Below are positions 9,394 to 17,203 of a stretch of 64,000 nt of DNA, one piece after another. A model generated the notes under the pieces. That model searched no databases and was not told the DNA's origin. It was given only the letters and a program-made list of their open reading frames with translations. The position numbers and the translations under genes were made by a program. The DNA is from Symbiodinium natans (Eukaryota; Sar; Dinophyceae; Suessiales; Symbiodiniaceae). How positions within the stretch are numbered: the stretch's first letter is position 1; the number at the start of each line of letters is the position of its first letter. The stretch spans positions 62,001 through 126,000 of the forward strand of contig CAJNDS010000429.1 in NCBI GenBank assembly GCA_905221605.1. Reading direction: 5' to 3'.

Positions 9394-10008
9394 ATGCAAA
9401 GGACGGGAGATTCCGACTTTTCTTTTGACCTGCCAGACACCGCGACCCTTGCCCAGGCTGCTGTCGACGAAGAGCATCCAGAACCGGGAGAACGGAACAC
9501 GACGCAGCCGTGCATGCCACGTCCAGGAGAACGAATCATGGTCCTCCAAGAACCATGGCTGCTGCTCATCCTCAACAAGCTGAAAACAATGGAAATTCGA
9601 CGCGCTGCCGCCGAGCCTGGAAAGACATGGCTGGCATGCGAGGGTCGAGTGCACGGCGCGGCAAAAATCTCCAGCTGCGTCCAAATCACACACGAAGAGT
9701 TCGAAGCCACCAGAGCGCAGCACCGACACCTGGGAAACATGCCGCCCTACACCAAAATCTACGCGCTCAAGCTTCAAGACATCGTCCGACTGGACGCGCC
9801 GGTGCCATACTACCGACTGCCAGCAACAGCGCCGTGGATGGTTTTTCGAGCAGGACCTGGCGAGAAGAGAATCAGAAGCTCCAAGAGAAAGAGAGCTCTC
9901 CCGGAAGAAGATGCAACCCTGCAGATCCAAGACACCCTCCTCGATGGCGCAACTTCGGGAACGCGATTACCAAGTCCGGCTCGCAAGGATGACGAGGCAA
10001 ATAGATGA
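9394..10008 (+). CDS. ASCH-domain protein, second copy
   Basis: A 204-aa ORF with ATG at MQRTGDSDFSFDL. The ASCH domain spans about residues 44-155 and carries GERIMVLQEPWLLLILN, KTMEIRR, YALKL and PxPYYRLP...WMVF. It is very similar to 3,441-4,106 across the domain, and both keep the KTMEIRR strand expected to line the ligand cleft. The leader and tail differ; the tail again has a basic KRKRALP segment. Substitutions in the domain look conservative, suggesting it was kept under selection after duplication. Confidence 0.7.
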   Translation: MQRTGDSDFSFDLPDTATLAQAAVDEEHPEPGERNTTQPCMPRPGERIMVLQEPWLLLILNKLKTMEIRRAAAEPGKTWLACEGRVHGAAKISSCVQITHEEFEATRAQHRHLGNMPPYTKIYALKLQDIVRLDAPVPYYRLPATAPWMVFRAGPGEKRIRSSKRKRALPEEDATLQIQDTLLDGATSGTRLPSPARKDDEANR

Positions 10009-11461
10009 GCCAACGACCTACAAGCAAGATGCCAAAGAGACAGGCCGGGAACAAGCACGCTGAAAGATGTGGGAGCCAACGAGGCTTCGACCAAGCTTTC
10101 TCACGCCTGACTCCGCCTGGCTGTGCCCAGGCGCAGCAGGAAAGCAGTCCCGGAGCTTTGTTTCAAGCGTGACAACAGGCGCGCGCAGCTGAAAAGAAGG
10201 TGCGGTGTCCACCGAATTCGCATCACCTGCCACGACTGCCGCGAGCCAATAGGCTCGAAGCAAAGCGCGCGAGCAATAGCAAGAAAACCCGCCGCCGCCA
10301 TGGACATTGCTTCAGGAAGACGAGCTTGGGCAGACATAGAGGCGGCCTTGCACAGTTCTGGCGCACGCGTGAAAAGATGCAATTCCGCTTGCAGGACACG
10401 GGCGACTCCGAGGAGAGACAACTTACACCAAAATCACAAGTGTAGCAGACCTACCAAGTGCTCACCAAGCGGTGCGTCGGCCACAACATGCGCAGGAAGG
10501 GCCATCCAGATCGCCAACGCGACAGAGAAGCACAGGCAGCACTGTGTCAAACTCCGTAATGCACTGCAAATCTTTTCGTTTCTCTTACTTCGAGCAACCG
10601 CTTCCTGCCTCTCTCTCTGCCTTGCCTGGTTTTACGGCGCACAAGCATACCCAGGCGCAACAGTATTATGGTGCCCAAGCACGCCCAGGCGCAACAAGCA
10701 CTACGTCAAGGAAGACCAAGAGCCGCAAGAAAAACAAGAAGAAGCCGCCTGACCTTCCCAGCACAGAAACAGAGAATCAGACCAAAGCACTGCTGGAGAA
10801 TTCCATGCTTGCAGCCTGCGCCACAAGACTGGAGCTCAGTTGATGTACCAAAAAAAGAGCATGTGGCGCAAGTTATGATCAAGAGGTACAGAGGAACCAT
10901 ACCAAAGCTGAGGCGACATTCGCCTACACCTGGAACTGCAAGATTTCGTGCAGTCTGCAATGTCTCACAGCTATCAGCCCATTTTCCTACGCAACTGGCA
11001 AGCGAGTCTGCAACGGCGCTGCCTTCTGCATCGCATGCCATGTCAGTTGTGGCACGACTTCGTCTACAATTGGCAGCCACCAGAAACAGAACAACAAGCA
11101 ACCATGCACGACAGGGCATACCAACACGCACAAAGCATGAATTGCGATTTGCAGGTCTCTGGGGGTTCGGCACCAACTGCCCGTGTGCTGGAGCTGCCTT
11201 TTCAAGCCCAGACACCCTCAACTTTGATATTGTTCGTAGCAAATGGGCCAGCGCAGTGCTCGGCACAACCGCTGAAGCAAACATACAGAGTTTAATCCCT
11301 AGGTAGCCGACCAAAGAAGTGCGCAGAGCAAGAAAAAGAGCACCCAAACAGGCCTCCACCGCAAGCGTCGTCAGCCAATTCTCTCTCACAAATGTACACA
11401 CGCAGCCCTGACCTATCGAACGAAAGCAGAATTGCTCTAGCAGATTTTAGCAGCGCCCGCC
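10009..11461. other. 1.45-kb stretch without a recognised gene
   Basis: Several frames of 80-230 codons overlap on both strands, but they are Arg/Ala/Cys-rich shadows with no domain or paralogue in the window. One region (about 10,660-10,710) contains a short imperfect repeat of cccaggcgcaacag. The last ~60 bases are the conserved 5' leader of the next gene, repeated at 13,005-13,066. Confidence 0.4.
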
Positions 11462-12013
11462 ATGACAACATTGCTAGCCTGTCTTGGCACATACCACCTC
11501 AGCACGCTCATCCGAGACATGCTGCAAGGAGACGAAGCGCTGCTCTTGTTGCAGCTCACAAACTTTCCGGAGATGAAGCAAATCGACTGGGCGCGCCAAC
11601 TGCGAAAGGCCACGGCCGAGATTCGCGACGTCATGCACCCTCTCAAAACCATCCAGCTACGATTCCCAGGCTTATGCCTTCCAGCGACCATCAGATGCAG
11701 CAAACTGGGAGACCGATCAGACCCAATAATGAGCCATGGCTACGCCGACAAACTCATGCGTTGGTTGCAGAACAACGCTTTCTCGGGCCTCACTCCCAGC
11801 GAAGCGGTCCGGGTGATGAACGCCTGGGAAGAGAGCCGAAAAGACGCTGGAGCCAGACTGAGCGACTTCCTCCATCAAGCAAAAGCCAAATTCTACTACT
11901 CGTGCGGAAGCAACGAGAACTGGCCTTGGAAGTTAGAATACAAAATAATTGTATGTTTCGAGTACCAAAGCATCACAGGAATCATTGAACTGCAGCAAGA
12001 AGAGATACGATAA
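11462..12013 (+). CDS. unknown ~185-aa family, copy A1
   Basis: A 183-aa intronless ORF starting MTTLLACLGTYHLSTL. Shared blocks with the three later copies are a leucine-rich N-terminus (LLLLQL), a basic IRDVMHPLKTIQLRFPG block, TPSEAVRVMNAWEESR, SDFLHQAKAKFYY, and a C-terminal strand IIVCFEYQSITGIIEL. No known domain is recognised. It is most like copy A2 at 13,067, including the 5' leader tctagcagat...gcccgccATGac. Confidence 0.75.
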   Translation: MTTLLACLGTYHLSTLIRDMLQGDEALLLLQLTNFPEMKQIDWARQLRKATAEIRDVMHPLKTIQLRFPGLCLPATIRCSKLGDRSDPIMSHGYADKLMRWLQNNAFSGLTPSEAVRVMNAWEESRKDAGARLSDFLHQAKAKFYYSCGSNENWPWKLEYKIIVCFEYQSITGIIELQQEEIR

Positions 12014-12237
12014 CATGATGAACAATTGCAATTGTGCCCTCGTATGACGCCAGAAGACGGAATATCGTTTCACCAGCCAGTCGTGACAGCAAGGAACAGA
12101 CACAAAAGAAGGAGCCCTCGCGCACAGAGTAACATGCAAAAGATCGATCAGCAACACTGTCCTGTTACCACAAAACGGCACCGCGCCAGCCACGCAAGGC
12201 CAAGCGAGAGAAGTTTTGCACCATCGGCGCCTGCGCC

Positions 12238-12791
12238 ATGGCCACGCTGCTTACCTGTCTTCGCACAGACTGCTACAGCACATTCGTTGGCAACATGCTG
12301 GAGACCGAGGACGCCCTGCCGCTGCTGCAGCTGGCCAAGTCCCCGGAGCTGAAGCAAGTCCGATGGGCACGCCGCCTGCGAGAAGCCACAGCCAGAATTC
12401 GCCGCGTCATGGACCCTCTCAAGACCACCCAGCTGCGATTCCCCGGCTTCGCGTGCGCTGGGACTATTAGCTGCAGAAAGCCGCGAAGACATCCGACGCA
12501 GCGACAAGCATCCAAAACTACCTAATCCTTATGGCTTGGATGGAAGCAAACGACTTCGCTGGCTACACGCCCAGCGAAACGGTGCTGATGCTGAACGCCT
12601 AGCCCAAAAGCACCAGAGACACAGGGGCAGGACTCAGCGACTTCCTCGAAGAAACAAACACTGCGTTCTACTACATGACCAACTTCCAGGAGCGCGGAAA
12701 GTTCAGAGCAAACATGTGCACAAAGACTTGGTGTTTTTTCAAGTACGACGGTCTTGCAGGTGTCCTGGAAACGCAGGACACAACACCTTGA
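12238..12791 (+). pseudogene. unknown ~185-aa family, copy B1, broken
   Basis: Starts MATLLTCLRTDCYSTF and is intact for about 80 residues (to IRRVMDPLKTTQLRFPG). A frameshift near 12,460-12,520 then gives a premature stop at 12,525. The homologous sequence resumes in another frame (ANDFAGYTPSETVLMLNA), where the Trp of intact B2 (NAWPKST) has become a TAG stop at about 12,600. It ends FKYDGLAGVLETQ. Two independent lesions mark it as a pseudogene of B2. Confidence 0.7.
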
Positions 12792-12926
12792 CCCGTCGAG
12801 CCAGAAAAAGCCGACCAAATAAGACATGATGAACAGAAGACCGGAGACCGCGAAGACAAAGGACAGGAGGACCCAAACAGATTTCCACCGCAAGCGTCAT
12901 CCGCCAAGATCTCTCACGCAGTCTTC

Positions 12927-12981
12927 CTCTCTCTCTCTCTCTCTCTTTTTGTCTCTGTCTCTCTCTCTCTCTCTCTCTATT
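12927..12981. repeat. CT-rich microsatellite
   Basis: A (CT)n tract with small interruptions. It lies between copies B1 and A2 and generates a spurious Arg-Glu repeat frame on the - strand. Confidence 0.9.
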
Positions 12982-13066
12982 TCTACCTCGCGACCAATGT
13001 ACACTAGCAGCCACGACCTATCGAGCGGAAGCAGACTTGCTCTAGCAGATTCGAGCAGCGCCCGCC

Positions 13067-13612
13067 ATGACGACATTGCTAGCTTGCCTTCGGACGGACC
13101 ACTACAGCACACTCATCCGAGAAATGCTGCAAGCAGACGAAGCACTGCTCTTGCTCCAGCTCGCAAACTTGCCGGAGCTGGTTCAGATCAAATGGGCACA
13201 CCGGCTGCAAAAGGCCACTGCGAGGATTCGCGGCGTCATGGACCCTCTCGGAGACATCCAGCTGCGATTCCCGGGCTTCTTCCGTCCAATGACCATCAGA
13301 TGCAGAAAGCGCGGACACCGATCAGACCCGATAGTGAGCCAGGACAACGCCGAAGACCTTCTGCGTTGGTTGAAGAGCAACGATCTCGCGGCCTTCACTC
13401 CCGGCGAAGCGGTCCTGGTCATGAACGCCTGGGAAAAGAGCCGAAGAAGCGCTGGAGCCAAATTGAGCGACTTCCTCCAAGAAGCAAACGCCGAGTTCTA
13501 TTACTCGTACAGATTCACCGGAAACTGCCCTTGGAAGATACGAGCAAGAGTAATTGTGTGTTTCGAGCACCAAAATCTCGTCGGCTTCATTGAACTGCAT
13601 GAAAAAGAATAA
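13067..13612 (+). CDS. unknown ~185-aa family, copy A2
   Basis: A 181-aa ORF starting MTTLLACLRTDHYSTL. It aligns with A1 over its whole length, including TPGEAVLVMNAWEKSR, SDFLQEANAEFYY and VIVCFEHQNLVGFIEL. The upstream ~60 bases match those of A1. The downstream flank (caccagccggccgt, then a gacagacgcagg-like block) matches the A1 flank, so the duplicated unit is A plus B and about 1.6 kb long. No domain recognised. Confidence 0.75.
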   Translation: MTTLLACLRTDHYSTLIREMLQADEALLLLQLANLPELVQIKWAHRLQKATARIRGVMDPLGDIQLRFPGFFRPMTIRCRKRGHRSDPIVSQDNAEDLLRWLKSNDLAAFTPGEAVLVMNAWEKSRRSAGAKLSDFLQEANAEFYYSYRFTGNCPWKIRARVIVCFEHQNLVGFIELHEKE

Positions 13613-13822
13613 GAAAAAATCAATTGTCTCTGTATGGCAGCGTCGTCTCACACCAGCCGGCCGTACGAGTAGGGCAGGGGACAGACGCAGGAAAGCAGCC
13701 CTCACGCAGTTCGAGCAACAACGAAAAGCGGTGCTGGAGGGACATCAGCAAGCTTGTCCTGTGGCCACGCAACTGTGCCGCCAGCCACGTGACATCAAGC
13801 GGGTGAAGTTTTTTGCCTCGCC

Positions 13823-14389
13823 ATGGCCACGCTGCTTACCTGCCTTCGCACAGACTGCTACAGCACAAGCATTCGCAACATGCTGGAAGCCGACGATGCC
13901 CTGCCACTGCTGCAACTGGCAAAGGCGCCAGAGCTGAAACACGTCCACTGGGCACGCCACTTGCGAGAAGCCATAACCAGAATTCGGGGCGTCATGGACC
14001 CTCTGAAGACCACCCAGCTGCGATTCCCAGGCTTTGTGCGCGCCGTGACCATCAGCTGCAGGCGCAGAAAAGGATGGAAGACATCCCGCCCAGTGATAAC
14101 CATGGAAAACGTCCAAAACCTGATGGGTTGGATGGACGACAACGACTTCGCCGGCTACACGCCCAGCGAAACAGTACTGGTGATGAACGCCTGGCCCAAA
14201 AGCACCAGAAACACGGGGGCAGAACTGAGCGATTTCCTCCAAGAAGCAAACGCTGCTTTCTACTACATGATCAATTTCGAGGAACCGCCGCCCAGCAACC
14301 GTAGAGCAGGCAGGTACATAAAGACAGTTGTGTTTTTCCAGTACAAAGGTCTTGCAGGTGTCCTGGAAATGCAGGATGCAGCGCCCTGA
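13823..14389 (+). CDS. unknown ~185-aa family, copy B2
   Basis: A 188-aa ORF starting MATLLTCLRTDCYSTS, the intact counterpart of B1. It keeps IRGVMDPLKTTQLRFPG, a WMDDNDFAGYTPSETVLVM block, SDFLQEANAAFYYM and the final strand VVFFQYKGLAGVLEM. The centre of the family (a helix NAW...K, then a DFL helix before FYY) suggests a small mixed alpha/beta domain. The function cannot be assigned. Confidence 0.75.
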   Translation: MATLLTCLRTDCYSTSIRNMLEADDALPLLQLAKAPELKHVHWARHLREAITRIRGVMDPLKTTQLRFPGFVRAVTISCRRRKGWKTSRPVITMENVQNLMGWMDDNDFAGYTPSETVLVMNAWPKSTRNTGAELSDFLQEANAAFYYMINFEEPPPSNRRAGRYIKTVVFFQYKGLAGVLEMQDAAP

Positions 14390-14533
14390 CCAGTCCACCG
14401 CCGGAAAGAACATCTCTGATGACGACAACATGCACGAGCACTTCGTGCTGCTCACACACTGCATCAAATATCGCTGCAAGCGTTTCGGCTCGAAGCCAAG
14501 CAAGTTTTGCGGAAGCACGAGACACAATAAGGC

Positions 14534-15562
14534 ATGCTGCACTTCCGAAAGATCAATGGCGAGCTAGTTTGCAGCTGTGCCGCCGACGCCTGCAAACCAA
14601 CTGCCGACGACGAGGGCGTCTTGGAGGCTTTCCGCAAGTACCTGCACAAACATGAAGGCGCCCCGCGCTACAGAGCCCAGTTCATCATCGGCAACAAGAA
14701 GATCACAGACAACAAGCAACCGTGGAACAACCTGAGCACGCTGATCGCAAATGAAGGAAGTATTGACGTCCAGATGGTGGTGCCAGACTTCTTGCCCGGA
14801 GGCGAGACGAGCTTCAAGCGTGCCATAAAGCAAGGCAACTTGAAAAGAGTCGAGCGCATGCTGGAAAGCTTCGCAGACCCCAACATGCGCATAGACAAGG
14901 AGCAAGAATTCCACTCGCAGCCGCTGCAGGTGGCGGTCAGCTTGTGCGAGCACGACATCACAAAGGCACTGCTACGGGCCGAAGCGAACATAAACAACCT
15001 GACCGACGACCCGCCCCTGAACATTGCCTGCCGCAACCATGACCTCAGGACGATGCAGCTGCTGCTGCGGTCCGCAGCCGATCCCAACTGCAGAAACAAG
15101 CTGGGCGACACTCCGTTGCATGCCTGCGTCTTCCACGGCTCAGCCTCCACGACAGCCCTCCTTCTTCGGTTTCGCGCAAGCATGGCAGCGGAATGCCGTC
15201 CCAAAGGGATGACGCCTCTTGGGCTGGCCGTTCAGTGGGGTCTGGCCGAGGCCACGAAGTTGCTACTGACAGGCCAGGCCATGCTGCAGGAGAACAGAGC
15301 ATCCCACAGCGCTCTGCACGTTGCCGCCGAGCACGGAAACATTCCGTTCATGCGAATGCTGGTACATGCTAGAGCAGACCCCAACGTCACCAATCGTCAC
15401 GGCGAGATGCCTTCGGACCTCCTGCCCAAGCACACAACTTTTCGAGAACGCTTTGTCTGCAGACGAATTTTGTCTGAGAGAACAGCCGTAGTGCCTCAGT
15501 CTCACCTTCCATGCGCACACACGGCGCAGGACTTGAGACAGTTCAAGAGCTTTGCAGACTGA
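14534..15562 (+). CDS. ubiquitin-like plus ankyrin-repeat protein 1
   Basis: A 342-aa intronless ORF; the ATG at MLHFRKINGELVCS matches the start of the paralogue at 15,806. Residues 1-85 resemble the ubiquitin-like domain often placed before ankyrins in dinoflagellate proteins (strand, helix EAFRKYLHK, APRYRAQFII, IDVQMVV). Residues about 93-320 form six to seven ankyrin repeats, with typical TPLHACVFHGSAS, LLLRSAADPN and ALHVAAEHGN blocks. Ankyrins bind proteins; no catalytic domain is present. Likely role: an adaptor, possibly linked to ubiquitin (inference). Confidence 0.8.
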   Translation: MLHFRKINGELVCSCAADACKPTADDEGVLEAFRKYLHKHEGAPRYRAQFIIGNKKITDNKQPWNNLSTLIANEGSIDVQMVVPDFLPGGETSFKRAIKQGNLKRVERMLESFADPNMRIDKEQEFHSQPLQVAVSLCEHDITKALLRAEANINNLTDDPPLNIACRNHDLRTMQLLLRSAADPNCRNKLGDTPLHACVFHGSASTTALLLRFRASMAAECRPKGMTPLGLAVQWGLAEATKLLLTGQAMLQENRASHSALHVAAEHGNIPFMRMLVHARADPNVTNRHGEMPSDLLPKHTTFRERFVCRRILSERTAVVPQSHLPCAHTAQDLRQFKSFAD

Positions 15563-15805
15563 AAAGTGCTTTGCGCAACTGAGCATGCTCATTCAGCCCG
15601 TGAACGCCTGGACCAGTCGCAGCAGGCGAGAAAAAACAGAATCAAAAGACAAGAAGCGAGCTCGCAGTTTGGCAGTCGAGCAGGAAAACCTGTCGACACA
15701 TGCAAATGATGCCTCGAACCCAATTCCATCGCACCCGGCTGTGTTTCGGATCGAAGCAAGCCTGTATTGTTCAATAACCTCAAGTCCAGCCCGCGCAAAA
15801 GAAAG

Positions 15806-16813
15806 ATGCTTCACTTCCGGAACATGAACGGCGAGGTGGTCTGCAGCTGCGCCGCAGAGGCCTGCGCGCCCGCAGCCGACGACAGGAGCATGGCCGACGC
15901 CTTCCGCAAGTACCTGCGCAAACGAATCGGCGCCCCAAGGTACAGAACTCAGTTCATCGTCGACGGCAAGATCACAGACAACAATCAACCGTGGAGAACC
16001 TTGAGCGCTTGCACAACAACCCTCGCCAACCTCGACATCCAGATGGTGGTGCCAAGCTGCGTAGCGGAAGGCCACAAGGAGCTCAAACGCGCAATCAAGC
16101 AAGGCAACATGCAAATGGTCAAAAGCGCGATGGAAAGCTTCGCAGACCCCAACATGAGCATAGACATGGTCGAAAGCATGGGTCCCGACGACATGAACAT
16201 CATGAACATTGACACCCAAGAGATTGACCTCCAACCCGTGCAGCCCCTTCAGCTCGCCGTCTGCCTGAGAGAATACTCGATCACAAAGGTGCTGCTGAAA
16301 GCTGCAGCGAACGTCAACAACACAAACAGCAGTCCGCCGGCCTTGAACATCGCCTGCTACAACCACGACGTCAGGATGATGCAACTGCTACTCAGGTGCG
16401 CAGCCGATCCCAACCACAGGAACAAGCTCGGCTACACTGCCTTGCACGCTTGCGTCTTGCGCGGCGCAGCCTCTTCAACCGCCCTCCTTCTTCGGTTTCG
16501 CGCAGACATGGCCGCCGAATGTTGCTGCGACGGACTGACCCCTCTGGGGGTGGCCATTCAATGGAACATCTCCAGCGCGGCAAGGTTGCTGCTGGCACAT
16601 CGAGCCATCGTGCACGAAGCCAGAGCATCCCACAGCGCTCTGCACGTTGCCGCCGAGCAAAGAAACACAACGTTCATACGACTGCTGGTAGAAGCTAAAG
16701 CAGACCCGAACGCCACCAATCGTCAAGGGGAGACACCGGCGGACGTCCTGCCAAAGCGCCCCTGCTTTCGTGAACGCCATGTCTGCAGGCGACTACTGAG
16801 CGAACACCTGTAG
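15806..16813 (+). CDS. ubiquitin-like plus ankyrin-repeat protein 2
   Basis: A paralogue of the preceding gene. I chose the ATG of MLHFRNMNGEVVCS; an in-frame TTG 39 bases upstream is not conserved. The ubiquitin-like region (1-83) is followed by an insertion rich in Met/Asp (MGPDDMNIMNIDTQE, about residues 128-145) that the first copy lacks. Ankyrin repeats follow (LLLRCAADPNHRNKLG, ALHVAAEQRN). Its C-terminus RRLLSEHL is shorter than that of copy 1. The pair is a tandem duplication about 1.27 kb apart. Confidence 0.8.
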   Translation: MLHFRNMNGEVVCSCAAEACAPAADDRSMADAFRKYLRKRIGAPRYRTQFIVDGKITDNNQPWRTLSACTTTLANLDIQMVVPSCVAEGHKELKRAIKQGNMQMVKSAMESFADPNMSIDMVESMGPDDMNIMNIDTQEIDLQPVQPLQLAVCLREYSITKVLLKAAANVNNTNSSPPALNIACYNHDVRMMQLLLRCAADPNHRNKLGYTALHACVLRGAASSTALLLRFRADMAAECCCDGLTPLGVAIQWNISSAARLLLAHRAIVHEARASHSALHVAAEQRNTTFIRLLVEAKADPNATNRQGETPADVLPKRPCFRERHVCRRLLSEHL

Positions 16814-17203
16814 TGCTCAGCGCTCAAGCAGCCGTGATAAGAACAGAAAATCATGTGAACTCCTACCACAATGAACAGAACCTTTGCGGAATGACATGCG
16901 CTTGCAAAAACATGCACCTCCTGAGCTGCCCGTGTGCATTTGTCAATATCATGTAGTCACACGCAGCAAGCCTGCCGCGGCCTTGACCCCAAACTGTTTG
17001 TCAATCACTCATGGCTGCTATCCCCCTGCTCGCATCCCTCAATGCTCGAGGAATCCTTGCAACCAGATTCACGCGCATGAATCTCACACACGTCGACTGT
17101 CAACCTGGTGCCGCAGCCAATACTCCAGACAGTAAATCCTTCATCAGTTTCCAGCAAGTAGCTCGCGCCGCCATCCACGCCATGGCGCCCTGCTGCAGTC
17201 GAT
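16814..17203. other. spacer before the Rep ORF
   Basis: No intact gene. A frame with an ATG at 17,182 reads MAPCCSRCGSIRVGRG. This could be the true N-terminus of the Rep protein if a frameshift or small intron joins it to the frame that opens at 17,204. Confidence 0.35.

Noticed and set aside
10123-10752. 209-aa Arg/Cys-rich frame
   Set aside because: No conservation, domain or repeat relationship. Overlapping frames of similar quality exist on both strands.
12739-13014. Arg-Glu repeat frame on the - strand (SR-like)
   Set aside because: Translation of the (CT)n microsatellite; not supported by flanking sequence.
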